Origin: Phycisphaeraceae bacterium
Lineage (GTDB): Bacteria > Planctomycetota > Phycisphaerae > Phycisphaerales > UBA1924
Direction: 5' to 3'
Assembly (NCBI GenBank): GCA_007693965.1
Contig: RECQ01000053.1
Span: 1-64,000, forward strand
Length of the DNA stretch: 64,000 nt
Shown here: positions 27,122 through 35,746 of the stretch, one piece after another
Numbering within the stretch: position 1 is the stretch's first letter
How the letters are laid out: every line of letters starts with the position of its first letter
Position numbers and translations under genes: made by a program
Notes under the pieces: generated by a model
Seen by the model: the letters and a program-made list of their open reading frames with translations, nothing else
The model's database searches: none
What the model was told of the DNA's origin: nothing

Positions 27122-28498
27122 CTATCCCTCCTCTTCCTTCTCCCCCTCCGTGTCACTGTGCCTTTGTGGTGATTCTTCCCGGTCCTTCAAAGCCTTTCGC
27201 TCCGAGGCACGCGCCGCCCGCATGCCTCGTTTGTCGTTCACGCGCAGCAGCAGGATCGCCCCGGCCACGAAAAACGTGGTGAGCAGGATGAGCGACGCCG
27301 AGCTGCCCACCAGCCCGCGCACCTGCCCGAAGGAGAGCACGCCGATCACGCCCGCGCCCTTGTAGGTCATGCCCCACAGGCCGAAGAACTCGGCGGTCTT
27401 GTGCTTGGGCGTGAAGCGCCCCAGCAGGGCCCGGCTCGAGGTGCCGATGCCGCCGAGGCCGAGGCCGACGCCGTTGCCGATGATCCAGAAGGTCCACGTC
27501 GGCGGATCTTCGGGCAATGTGAGGATGAGCATGGAGAGCGCGGTGACGATCCACACGCCCAGGAAGATCATCACCGTGGTGCGGGCGCCGATGCGGTCCT
27601 GGATCATGCCGGTCACGATCGCCGCGATGCCCGCCGTAACGGTGAGCTGGAGGACGAAGAGCACGAGCTGAAGCTGCTGAAAACCGAAATCGTCGGCAAG
27701 GATGACGGCGAAGTAGATCATCGTCTGCACGCCGAGCGAGTAGGCGAAGAAGGCGAGCAGGAAGCGCCCCACCTGCGCGTATTGCTTGGCGCTGCGGACT
27801 GTCTCGCCGAGGCGACCGAAGCCTGCCTTCACCGCGCCGCCGACGCCCTTCGCGGCCTCGCCGCCGTACGCCGGAGTCTCCTTGAGGATGATCCACGGCG
27901 CAACCATGCCCGCGGCGAACCAGAGCCCGGCGAAGACGAAGAGCCCGCCCCAGTTCTCCGTGGCCTGCCAGCCGAAGAGCTGCATCTGCAGCGCTGTGAA
28001 GACCAGGAGCAGCAGGGCGCCGATGTACCCCATCGTCCAGCCGATCGCCGAGACATGCCCGATGTTGCGCGAAGTCGAGATCTCGGGCAGAAACGAGGCG
28101 AGGAAGTTCTCGCCGATCTGGTAACAGAAGTTGGCGGGGATGAAGATCGCCATCGCCAGCAGCCACCATCCGGAGGGCACGAGGGCAAAGCAGCAGGTGA
28201 GGGCGACGCAGACCACGCCGGTGGTCATGAGCATGCGCTTCTTCCAGCCGCGGCTGTCGGCCATGGCGCCGAGCACCGGCGCCGCCAGCACCGAGAGCAG
28301 CAGGCCGGTCGAGCCGGCGATGGACCAGAGCACATCGCCGCGGGCGCCGTCTTCGACCATCACCTGTCGGAAATAGATCGGGAAGAGCAGCGTGATGACC
28401 AGCAGCGTGAAGGACTGGTTGGCCAGGTCGTACATGCCCCACGCCCACACTTCCTTCGCGTTGGGCAGGCTGCGGAATGGCTTCAGGCGCTGGAGCAT
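27122..28498 (-). CDS. MFS transporter, UMF1/Atg22-like family
   Basis: A 458-residue inner membrane protein with about twelve hydrophobic segments. The family signature EVWAWGMYDLANQSFTLLVI opens the first helix, and PVLGAMADSRGWKKRMLM is the loop 2-3 major facilitator motif. GENFLASFLPEIST and GIGTSSRALLGRFTPKHK are also UMF1-like. The substrate is unknown. The last 25 residues (rich in Glu/Arg/Ser) are coded by a sequence resembling a dispersed intergenic repeat (CACCACAAAGGCACAG on the minus strand), so the natural end may have been overwritten. It lies 67 bp from the trpB start on the same strand. Confidence 0.85.
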   Translation of the reverse strand: MLQRLKPFRSLPNAKEVWAWGMYDLANQSFTLLVITLLFPIYFRQVMVEDGARGDVLWSIAGSTGLLLSVLAAPVLGAMADSRGWKKRMLMTTGVVCVALTCCFALVPSGWWLLAMAIFIPANFCYQIGENFLASFLPEISTSRNIGHVSAIGWTMGYIGALLLLVFTALQMQLFGWQATENWGGLFVFAGLWFAAGMVAPWIILKETPAYGGEAAKGVGGAVKAGFGRLGETVRSAKQYAQVGRFLLAFFAYSLGVQTMIYFAVILADDFGFQQLQLVLFVLQLTVTAGIAAIVTGMIQDRIGARTTVMIFLGVWIVTALSMLILTLPEDPPTWTFWIIGNGVGLGLGGIGTSSRALLGRFTPKHKTAEFFGLWGMTYKGAGVIGVLSFGQVRGLVGSSASLILLTTFFVAGAILLLRVNDKRGMRAARASERKALKDREESPQRHSDTEGEKEEEG

Positions 28499-28639
28499 GG
28501 AGGAGTCCGGTGTGGCCGCGGCATAGTTGTACCGTCAACGCAGCCGGTGCGCTGGGCAGCGTGTTGGGACGAATGGGACTCGTGCGACTCATGGGAGTTT
28601 CGGGTCGCAGCGGATCTGAAAGTTCGAAGAGTTTCATTG

Positions 28640-28672
28640 AAAAAAAACGGGCCGGCGAGAGTCGCCGGCCCG
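28640..28672 (-). terminator. rho-independent terminator for the TlpA-like gene
   Basis: A perfect 11-pair stem (CGGGCCGGCGA with TCGCCGGCCCG) has a three-base loop. On the minus strand it is followed by eight T residues (28640-28647). It lies 33 bp past the stop at 28706. Confidence 0.92.
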
Positions 28673-28705
28673 TTCACAAGATTCAGTTTCCGCAAGACCT
28701 CGGTG

Positions 28706-29971
28706 TCACTCAGGCTTGGGCAGATCAAATTCCTTGAGCAGCCCGTTGATCTTGTCGCGCTTGCCCTCGGGGTCGCTGGCGGGGTGCAGGCCGCGGTAGC
28801 GAACCTTGCCGGCGGGATCGAGAATCGCGACGTGCGGGATGCCGCGGACGCCGTAGTCGGGGTTGAAGACTTCCTGCTCGGTGAAGACGACCGGCCATGT
28901 CATCTCGTGATGCTCCATGAAGCTGGGCATCAGCGAGTATTCCTTGTCGGCGTCGTCGGAGGTGTCGACGCGCCCGTCGGGGCCGAAGTGGGCGCCCTGC
29001 AGGCTGGTGACGCCGATGACCTTGACCGGGTATCCCTCGTAATTCTCGACCAGCTCGCGCACCTGCGGGAAGCTGGTGATGCACGGGCCGCACCACGTGG
29101 CCCAGAAGTCGAAGACGACGACGTTGCCCTTCAGGTCCTCGAGCGAGGTGATGTCCGAATCGCTGGACCAGGTGATGTTCATGGCGGGGGCGGGCTTGTT
29201 CATCAGCTCGCCGCGGGCGTAGGCGCCGTCGATGAAGGTGAGCTCGCGCTCCAGCCGTCCTGACTGGCGGGCGTCCGCCCGCTCCAGCGCGGATCGCATC
29301 GCCTGGTTGATCCGCCCATGCACGCGCTCGCGGGTGCGACGATCATCTGTGGTCTTGATGACAGCTTCCTGCAGACCGGCCAGCCCCGCGGCGGTTTCGA
29401 CCGGCAGGTCGTCCGTCAGCACGCGATCGAGCGAGAGCACCGCCGTCCGCGCCTTCTTCAATGACTCGTCGCTCATGCGGGAGATGGTGAAGAAGATGTC
29501 GGACGCGTGGCCCTGGCGAAGGGCGTCGTGCAGGCCGGGATGCTCCGCGGCGAGGCGGATGGCGTCGGCCCGTTCTTCATCCTCGGCGAGCGCGAAAGCC
29601 ACGAGCGAAAGGTGGATCGCCGCGGCGCGGGCGCCGTCGACGCCGCGATCGTTCGCAAGCTCTCGGAGGCGAGTGACGAATCCATCGCGCTTGGTGGTGT
29701 AGGTGAGAATTCGCTCATCGTTGAGGGCAGCGATCTGCTCGATCGAGAGCGAGGCGATGTCAAGGCCCTCGACGGCCTCGTCCGCGATCTCCTGCACGGT
29801 TTCACCGGTCAGCCCGCCGCTGCGGCGAAGCTCGCCGAATTGCTCCTGGTACCGCTCGATCGCGGCTTCCACATCGCCCTCTGCGGCCATCGCCATCGCG
29901 GTGGTTCCGCCGGCGAGCATCGACAGCGCCAGTGCGCAGCCCGTGAAAGTCGCAAGAATTCCTCGTCTCAT
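28706..29971 (-). CDS. exported TlpA-like thioredoxin-fold protein with N-terminal helical domain
   Basis: A 421-residue protein with a signal peptide (MRRGILATFTGCALALSMLA). The first 260 residues are helical and have no recognised family. The C-terminal 150 residues are a TlpA/ResA-type thioredoxin fold: NVVVFDFWATWCGPCITSFP with the CxxC active site, YPVKVIGVTSLQG, and YGVRGIPHVAILDPAGKVRY with the cis-proline. It should exchange disulfides in the periplasm, perhaps in cytochrome maturation or stress response. ATG 29971 follows GGAGA. A strong terminator closes the unit. Confidence 0.87.
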   Translation of the reverse strand: MRRGILATFTGCALALSMLAGGTTAMAMAAEGDVEAAIERYQEQFGELRRSGGLTGETVQEIADEAVEGLDIASLSIEQIAALNDERILTYTTKRDGFVTRLRELANDRGVDGARAAAIHLSLVAFALAEDEERADAIRLAAEHPGLHDALRQGHASDIFFTISRMSDESLKKARTAVLSLDRVLTDDLPVETAAGLAGLQEAVIKTTDDRRTRERVHGRINQAMRSALERADARQSGRLERELTFIDGAYARGELMNKPAPAMNITWSSDSDITSLEDLKGNVVVFDFWATWCGPCITSFPQVRELVENYEGYPVKVIGVTSLQGAHFGPDGRVDTSDDADKEYSLMPSFMEHHEMTWPVVFTEQEVFNPDYGVRGIPHVAILDPAGKVRYRGLHPASDPEGKRDKINGLLKEFDLPKPE

Positions 29972-30070
29972 GGTGTATGTCTCCGGGGGTCTCTGTTCCG
30001 GCGGCCACTGGGATTGGTTCCACCGCGATGATCGACCGCCTTTCGCGATCCCCGCGATGTCGCCGCGTCT

Positions 30071-30880
30071 TTATGAGTCTACCACCTCGACCCCGCCAAG
30101 ATGCTGCCGCAGGAACTCAACCTGCAGGTTCTTCGCCTCATGCGCCATGCGCCCGAATCCGGCGTGCTCGTTGGGCGCCCCCGTCTCGGGCCACGTTTTC
30201 AGCGTCATCAGACCGGGATCGGCGCCCTGTTCCTTGTCGTGGCGGCGAATCTGCTCGCAGAGCGAACGGATCGCAGAGACGGGGACCCATTCGTCCGTTT
30301 CCGAGTGCAGGGCGAGCAGGGGGGTGGGGCGCCAGCCGTCGAGGTGCTTCACCGGATCCATCTCGTCAATCAATTCCGGCTCGTAGCGCTGCATGTAGGG
30401 CATGTGGGAGAAATCGCCGGCGGTGGATTCGACGGCGGCGCAGCGGAACTCGTGCTCGTCGCACAGCCTTCGCAGCGTCGCCATGCCGCCGGCGGACATG
30501 CCGCCGATGCCCATGCGATCGAGATCGAACACGCCCTTCCAGCGCGGATGGGCCAGTTCCTCGACCACGCGGTCGATCTCGCCCAGCATCTGCTTCACCA
30601 CGTGCAGCGTGTGGTCGGGCGACTGGAGCGATTCTTCGAACCGCTCGCCGTGGCCGGGCAGGTCGACGGCGCACGCCGCGATGCCGGCGCGGATCCATCG
30701 CAGGTAGCGGCCGGGGTCGAGCTCCTTATGCACCGTGCGCCCGTGCATCCACAGCATCACTGGCGCGGGGGTCGACCAGTCCGGATGCGCCAGCAGCGCG
30801 GGGATCTCGCCGGACGCGAGGCGCTCGAGTCGTGTCTGGCGCAACAGCGCGGCGGGCATGTGCGCGATCCGTTTCGACAT
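30071..30880 (-). CDS. alpha/beta hydrolase (dienelactone hydrolase/S9-like)
   Basis: A 269-residue cytoplasmic hydrolase. Its strand-turn motif MLWMHGR supplies the oxyanion hole. The nucleophile elbow is GIGGMSAGG with Ser129. Asp196 in HSETDEWVPV and His239 in NEHAGFG complete a triad. PGHGERF is another family mark. Substrate is not predictable. ATG 30880 fits the domain start. It diverges from mntR with 90 bp between the starts. Confidence 0.83.
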   Translation of the reverse strand: MSKRIAHMPAALLRQTRLERLASGEIPALLAHPDWSTPAPVMLWMHGRTVHKELDPGRYLRWIRAGIAACAVDLPGHGERFEESLQSPDHTLHVVKQMLGEIDRVVEELAHPRWKGVFDLDRMGIGGMSAGGMATLRRLCDEHEFRCAAVESTAGDFSHMPYMQRYEPELIDEMDPVKHLDGWRPTPLLALHSETDEWVPVSAIRSLCEQIRRHDKEQGADPGLMTLKTWPETGAPNEHAGFGRMAHEAKNLQVEFLRQHLGGVEVVDS

Positions 30881-30970
30881 GAAGGCGATGGTAGCGAGCG
30901 GGGCGGGGTTCCGGGGGTCGCGTTGCGCCGGTATGATCGCGCCTCCCGAACGCATGCACCGGAGCCGCGC

Positions 30971-31393
30971 GTGACCAGAGGCCGACAGACCGACCCCGCC
31001 GCACGGTTCCGCTCGACACGGGCCGCCCACCGCGACGAGACCGCCGAGGACTACGTCGAGGCCATCGCCCAGCTCATCGACGAACGCGGCGAGGCCCGCG
31101 TGAAGGACCTCGCTGAGATGATGGGCGTCAGCCATGTCACGGTGTCGCGGATCGTGGCTCGCATTCACAACGAAGGCCTCGTCGACACCGAGCCGCGCCG
31201 GCCGATTCATCTGACTCCGAAAGGCCGGCGCCTCGCCGCACGGGCGAAGGAGCGCCACGAGATCGTCCTCGCTTTTCTGCTGGCCCTCGGCGTGCCGCGG
31301 AAGCAGGCCGAGATCGACACCGAGGGCATCGAGCACCACGTAAGCCAGGCGACGATCGAGGCGATGCGCCGGTTTGCGGGCAAACACGTGTGA
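30971..31393 (+). CDS. mntR: manganese-responsive regulator MntR (DtxR family)
   Basis: A 140-residue repressor. The N-terminal winged helix (EARVKDLAEMMGVSHVTVSR) binds DNA. The metal-site residues of MntR are in place: Asp in AEDYVEAI, His in RHEIVLAFLLALGV, and the E-G-I-E-H pattern in IDTEGIEHHVS, which favours Mn over Fe. It lacks the C-terminal SH3-like domain, as MntR does. GTG 30971 follows GGAG by six bases, and TATGAT at 30932-30937 is a fair -10 box. The likely target is the metal ABC operon whose promoter at 37111-37138 abuts an MntR-box-like palindrome. Confidence 0.93.
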   Translation: MTRGRQTDPAARFRSTRAAHRDETAEDYVEAIAQLIDERGEARVKDLAEMMGVSHVTVSRIVARIHNEGLVDTEPRRPIHLTPKGRRLAARAKERHEIVLAFLLALGVPRKQAEIDTEGIEHHVSQATIEAMRRFAGKHV

Positions 31394-31411
31394 GCCGTCG
31401 GTCGGCGCCCG

Positions 31412-31813
31412 TCAGCGCGATTCCACAACCGCTTCGACGATCACACCGTTCTCGTCAACATTCATGCAGAGCCACTGCGACTCGGCTTCGGAGTCAAAGA
31501 CGCGTCGCCGGTCCACGATCACATACATGTGGGACCAATCGTCGTTTCTGTGACTGTATGAAGGCAGGCCGTGCAGCGCAGCGACCTGGTCCAGCGGACT
31601 GCCCACCATCCCGGGCGCAAGAGCGGTGAATTCCTGCACCCGCGCTTCCGCCCGTCGCTCGGCGATCGACATGAAAGCGATCCAGCCGACGATCGCCGCA
31701 ACAGGCGCGCCGATGAAGAGGATCAGGATCGGGACATCCCACTTGGCGCGGAAAGAGACATGCCGACCGGTTCGCAGCTTCTTCTTCGGCTTCTTCTGAT
31801 TTTTGGTGGTCAT
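31412..31813 (-). CDS. small membrane-anchored protein, unknown function
   Basis: A 133-residue protein with a strongly basic N-terminus (KNQKKPKKKLRTGRH), one membrane helix (about 28-50, VPILILFIGAPVAAIVGWIA) and a C-terminal soluble domain that could be extracytoplasmic. The soluble part has paired strands (WSHMYVIVDRRRVF, WLCMNVDENGVIVEAVV) recalling SmpA/BamE-like small beta domains, but this is only a hint. ATG 31813 follows GAGGGG. It is on the same strand as the metal transporter operon but beyond a likely terminator. Confidence 0.7.
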   Translation of the reverse strand: MTTKNQKKPKKKLRTGRHVSFRAKWDVPILILFIGAPVAAIVGWIAFMSIAERRAEARVQEFTALAPGMVGSPLDQVAALHGLPSYSHRNDDWSHMYVIVDRRRVFDSEAESQWLCMNVDENGVIVEAVVESR

Positions 31814-31834
31814 GTCGCGATCCCCTCGCCTCGC

Positions 31835-31996
31835 TCACGCCGCCGCATTGGGCCGCTTGGGCACATGCTCGACGCGTGTGAGCAACTGCACGTCAAGAGC
31901 CTCGAGCACGCGGGCGGCCCGCTCCAGCGTCACGCCATGGTATTCGTTGCGTTCATCCCGCGAGACCTGCGATTCGTTCACGCGCAGGAATGGAGT
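31835..31996 (-). pseudogene. truncated XRE-type helix-turn-helix gene remnant
   Basis: The frame encodes NESQVSRDERNEYHGVTLER followed by AARVLEALDVQLLTRVEHV. This matches the recognition helix and last helices of small XRE antitoxin-type regulators (pattern xSQVSRDERNEYxGxTxxRA). The first two helices are missing. Sequence upstream in the same frame is a palindrome and repeat-like DNA rather than protein. No toxin gene is adjacent. It is probably a relic left at the end of the metal transporter operon. Confidence 0.55.
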
Positions 31997-32000
31997 CGAT

Positions 32001-32027
32001 CGAAAACTCAACCGCCCCAGATGGGGC
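32001..32027 (-). terminator. probable terminator of the metal ABC operon
   Basis: A seven-pair GC stem (CCGCCCC with GGGGCGG, loop of four) is followed on the minus strand by TTGAGTTTTCG, an interrupted T tract. It lies about 65 bp past the second permease stop. Confidence 0.5.
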
Positions 32028-32091
32028 GGAGGAAGTGCGGGCGTTTCCTTTACCCCTTCGGGGTGACGCCCTTCAGTTCTTGACAGACATG

Positions 32092-33492
32092 TCAAGTATT
32101 CTTCCCCGTCTCCGACGGGTCCCCCGGCGGGATCGGCCGGTCGTGCGGGTCCCGATCCGGTCCCTCCGGCCCCGGCGCCAGCTCCTGCTGCATGGCGGGG
32201 GAGGTGATGTGCTCCAGCTCCATCGCGGTGCGGTGGACGTGGTCCGGGCGCTGGCCCAGCTCCTGGACCAGGTACCGCTCCCAGAGCCGGTGCGAGCGGA
32301 CCAGCCGCCGGGCTTCGGCCCGCCCCGCCTCAGTCAGAACCAGGCGTCCGCCGTCGAGGCGGAGCGAGCCGTCGCGCAGGCAGCACTGCATTGCGCGGCG
32401 GGCCAGTTTCAAGCTTGCTCCCGGCGCCAGGCGCACCAGGAGGCGCAGCGCCGATTCCTGGTCCGGGCCGACCTCGCGCTCGCCGCGGTCCGTCGCTTCC
32501 TCGAACCTGTAGAGAAGCCCCAGCAGGTCCTCGCGCGCGATGCGAAGCGACAGGCGCCGGCGCCGGATCGTCCGCGCGATCGCCCCGTGCCGCGGCGAGC
32601 CCACGATCGCCAGCCCCACCAGCGCCCCGCCCACCACCGCGATCATGCCCGCGGCGTTCAGCGAGTGCTCGGCGCCGAGCCAGATCGGTCCGAACCCCGC
32701 CAGCACGTACCCCGCGATCGCCGCGAGCGCCGCCAGCGTCGCGCTCACGAAGAGCTGCGACGGCAGCCGGTCGGTGAACATCCGCGCCGCCGCGGCCGGG
32801 CAGATGAGCATCGCGATCACCAGGATCGAGCCCACCGCCTCGAAGCTCGCCACCACCACCAGCGCCGTCGCCGCCATCAGCCCGTAATGCACAGCGCTCG
32901 AATTGATCCCCAGCGTGGTGGCGAGGCCGGGATCGAAGGAGGTGATCTTCAATTCCTTGTAGAAGAGCGCGATCAGCGCGACGACCGCAGCGCACACGAT
33001 CGCCAGCGTCACCACCTCCCGCGGCATCGCCATCCACACCGACGGATCGAGCAGCGACGCGAACCCATCCGGCGCCAGCCACAGAATGTCCTCGAGCTGG
33101 CCGTAGAGCACGCAGTCGGCGTCGAGGTCGATGTTGCGCGCTGCCGCCTGCTCCAGCAGCAGCACGCCCGCGGCGAACATGATCGAAAAGACCACGCCCA
33201 TCGACGCCTGCGACTCCACCCGGGCCGCACGGCGCAGGGCCTCGATCAGCACCGTCGCCAGCGTTCCCGCCGCCGCGGCGCCGAGAACCATCGCCGGACT
33301 CGCCCGCGTGCCCGCGATCAGGAACGCGATCACGATCCCCGGCAGCGCCGCGTGCGCGATCGCATCGCCCATCAGGCTCTGGCGGCGCAGCACCAGGAAG
33401 CTGCCGACGAGCGCGCAGGAAACAGTCGCCAGCGTCGCCGCGAGCAGCGCGGGCAGGTCGATCGCGAGGAATTCCTGGGCGCTGAAGCTCAC
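32092..33492 (-). CDS. metal ABC transporter permease with C-terminal DtxR/MntR-like domain (second permease)
   Basis: A 466-residue protein. Residues 1-290 are an ABC-3 family permease with about eight helices (LRRQSLMGDAIAHAALPGIV, ASFEAVGSILVIAMLICPAA) for Mn, Zn or Fe uptake. From about 300 the chain becomes soluble and reads like a DtxR-family regulator: a winged-helix part, LTEAGRAEARRLVRSHRLWE, HVHRTAMELEHI with the E-H metal ligand pair, and DPHDRPIP near the end. Ordinary permeases stop near 280-290 residues. GTG 33492 follows GGGAGG and overlaps the previous stop by four bases. Confidence 0.9.
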   Translation of the reverse strand: MSFSAQEFLAIDLPALLAATLATVSCALVGSFLVLRRQSLMGDAIAHAALPGIVIAFLIAGTRASPAMVLGAAAAGTLATVLIEALRRAARVESQASMGVVFSIMFAAGVLLLEQAAARNIDLDADCVLYGQLEDILWLAPDGFASLLDPSVWMAMPREVVTLAIVCAAVVALIALFYKELKITSFDPGLATTLGINSSAVHYGLMAATALVVVASFEAVGSILVIAMLICPAAAARMFTDRLPSQLFVSATLAALAAIAGYVLAGFGPIWLGAEHSLNAAGMIAVVGGALVGLAIVGSPRHGAIARTIRRRRLSLRIAREDLLGLLYRFEEATDRGEREVGPDQESALRLLVRLAPGASLKLARRAMQCCLRDGSLRLDGGRLVLTEAGRAEARRLVRSHRLWERYLVQELGQRPDHVHRTAMELEHITSPAMQQELAPGPEGPDRDPHDRPIPPGDPSETGKNT

Positions 33493-34919
33493 CGCTTGCC
33501 TCCCTGGGCATCGCCGCCGCCGCGACCGATCGGATGCACGCTCCGCGGCAGGCGTCCTTCTTCCCGCAGGGCGCTCTCGAGCTCGGCGATCAATTCCGGC
33601 GAGAGCGCGTGCTCGACCATGTCCGCCGAGCGATCGACGTGCGACGGCGCGACATCGGCGTAGCGCACCAGATATTCCTCCCACAACCGGTGGTTTCTCG
33701 TGACGCGCCGGGCCGCCTCAGCGCCGCGCTCCGTGAGGGCCGCTTCGCCGTTGCGCATCTCGATCAGCCCGCGGCTGCGCAGGCCGCGCAGCGCCGAGCG
33801 GGCCGAGCCCTCGCTCCACTGCCGCGCCCCGTAGACATCGCCGACCGTTGCGCCGGCCTCGTCCGTTCCCTGCGGCTCGGCGAGCTCATAGAGGGCTCGC
33901 AGGGCATGCTCGCGACCGACCTGGGCCCGCAATTTCAGATGCCGCAGCGCCCGCGGCGCCAGGCCGCGGGCCGGCGCGAAGGTCATGCTGAAGAGAAAGA
34001 TGACGCCCGCCGCCAGCACGATCACAGCGCCCGTCGGCAGCCGCGGCGCCAGCGCCGACGCCGACGCCCCCAGATGCCCGCTCAATCCGCCGATCGCGGC
34101 GCTCGCCGCCGTCATCAGCCACAGCCGATCGGTCCAGAACCGCGCCGCGGCGGGGGGGATGATCAGCAGCGCCACCACCAGCAGCATCCCCACCGCCTGC
34201 AGCCCCGCGACCGTCACCAGCACCACCAGCGCCATCATCAACAGGTCAATCCCGCCGACGGACCAGCCGAGACTGCGCGCATAGTCGGCGTCGAAACAGA
34301 CCAGGCGGAACTGCTTGAACAGCAGCAACGCCGCGGCGACGGCGCACGCCGCCACGCCCGCCATCAGCAGCGCGTTCTCGCGGCTCATCGCGGCGGTCTG
34401 TCCGAAGATGAAGCGCGACAGCCCGCCCTGGGCGCCGCCGTCGAGGCGCTGGATGTAGCTCAGCATCACCACGCCCAGCCCGAAGAAGACGCTCAGCACG
34501 ATGCCGATGGCGGCGTCCTCGCGGATTCGGCTGAAGCGCACAATGCCCTGCACGCTCGCCGCCCCGATGACGCCCGCCACCGCAGCGCCCGCCAGCAGCA
34601 GCGGCATGCTGCGCGCATCGAGGCCGATCCACATCGCCACGAGAAACGCGCCCGCCACCCCCGGCAGCGTCGCGTGGGCCAGGGCGTCGCCCATCAGCGA
34701 GCGCCGGCGCAGCAGCGCGAAGACGCCCACCACGCCCGCCGCGATGCCCAGCATCGTCGTCCCCGCCACCACCACCGCGGCGTTGTGGCCGGCGCGCAGC
34801 GTCATCACATCGAAGACTTCGCCGAGGGTGGGAAGATCGACGCCGACATCGGTGAGCGAGCCGCGCGGCCGGGCGGCGCCGTGAACATGAGCCAGCGCGA
34901 GATGGCCGAGGCCCGTCAT
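33489..34919 (-). CDS. metal ABC transporter permease with C-terminal DtxR/MntR-like domain (first permease)
   Basis: A 476-residue ABC-3 permease (LLRRRSLMGDALAHATLPGV, AGLQAVGMLLVVALLIIPPA) fused to a soluble tail of about 150 residues. The tail has a winged-helix segment (ARSALRGLRSRGLIEMRNGE) and then ALTERGAEAARRVTRNHRLW. DMVEHALSPELIAELE follows, with the conserved E-H pair, and VHPIG stands where DtxR proteins have DPHGxPIP. Its sister permease has the same architecture, so the fusion is ancient rather than an accident. The start overlaps the ATPase stop (ATGA). Confidence 0.9.
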   Translation of the reverse strand: MTGLGHLALAHVHGAARPRGSLTDVGVDLPTLGEVFDVMTLRAGHNAAVVVAGTTMLGIAAGVVGVFALLRRRSLMGDALAHATLPGVAGAFLVAMWIGLDARSMPLLLAGAAVAGVIGAASVQGIVRFSRIREDAAIGIVLSVFFGLGVVMLSYIQRLDGGAQGGLSRFIFGQTAAMSRENALLMAGVAACAVAAALLLFKQFRLVCFDADYARSLGWSVGGIDLLMMALVVLVTVAGLQAVGMLLVVALLIIPPAAARFWTDRLWLMTAASAAIGGLSGHLGASASALAPRLPTGAVIVLAAGVIFLFSMTFAPARGLAPRALRHLKLRAQVGREHALRALYELAEPQGTDEAGATVGDVYGARQWSEGSARSALRGLRSRGLIEMRNGEAALTERGAEAARRVTRNHRLWEEYLVRYADVAPSHVDRSADMVEHALSPELIAELESALREEGRLPRSVHPIGRGGGDAQGGKR

Positions 34920-35746
34920 CAGCCGCCGCGCTCCGCCCGGGCCAGCGCCTGGGCCGCCTGATCGAGCAGCGTGAGACGCCCGCCGTAGGTCTTCTGCAGG
35001 TTCTCAGGTGTGAAGACATCGCCGACCGGCCCCGCCGCCACCACGCGCATGTTGAGCAGCAGGGCGTGGTCGAAGTATTCGGGAACGGTGTGCAGGTCGT
35101 GGTGCACGCAGATCACGGTGCGGCCATGCGCTTTGAGTTCGCGCAGGGTCTCGACGATGGCCTGCTCGGTGGAGGCGTCCACGCCGGCGAAGGGCTCATC
35201 CATGAAGTAGAGCTTCGCCTCCTGCGCCAGGGCCCGGGCCAGGAAGACGCGCTGCTGCTGCCCGCCCGAGAGCTGGCTGATCTGGCGGTTCGCGAGATCG
35301 GTCAGGCCGACTTTCTCCAGGCACGCCATGGCCGCGTCGCGGTGGAGGCGCGACACCGGCTTCATCCACCCGATCCGCCCGTACCGCCCCATGCACACCA
35401 CATCGAGCGCCGACACCGGGAAATCCCAGTCCACCGACTCGCGCTGCGGCACATAGCCGACGATGCCGCGCTGCGCCTTCGCCGGCTTGCCGTAGATCTC
35501 CACGCGCCCCGACGCCATCGGGATGAGTCCGAGGCACGCCTTGATGAGCGTGCTTTTGCCCGCGCCGTTGGGGCCGACGATGGCGATGAGCGAGCGGTCC
35601 GGGGCGTCGTAGTCGATGTCCCACAAAACGGGCTTGCGCCGGTAGGCGACCGTCATGTCATGGATGGAGAGGGGGCTGGCGGCGCTGTGCTCGGGAAGCT
35701 CATCCAGCGAACGCGGCGAGACAACCTGGTGCAGCGGCTTCATCAT
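34919..35746 (-). CDS. metal ABC transporter ATP-binding protein
   Basis: A 275-residue ABC ATPase. Walker A is GPNGAGKST, the Q-loop is [14 protein letters not shown] (typical of Zn/Mn/Fe importers), the signature is [15 protein letters not shown], Walker B is [12 protein letters not shown], and the switch is HHDLHTV. It drives the two permeases encoded next. An N-terminal extension of about 25 residues precedes the usual start. ATG 35746 overlaps the binding-protein stop by four bases, so translation is coupled. Confidence 0.95.
   Translation of the reverse strand: MMKPLHQVVSPRSLDELPEHSAASPLSIHDMTVAYRRKPVLWDIDYDAPDRSLIAIVGPNGAGKSTLIKACLGLIPMASGRVEIYGKPAKAQRGIVGYVPQRESVDWDFPVSALDVVCMGRYGRIGWMKPVSRLHRDAAMACLEKVGLTDLANRQISQLSGGQQQRVFLARALAQEAKLYFMDEPFAGVDASTEQAIVETLRELKAHGRTVICVHHDLHTVPEYFDHALLLNMRVVAAGPVGDVFTPENLQKTYGGRLTLLDQAAQALARAERGG

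Noticed and set aside
31990-34961. Long plus-strand reading frames opposite the permease genes
   Set aside because: They are rich in Arg, His and Pro, lack family motifs and ribosome sites, and mirror genuine genes in very GC-rich DNA.
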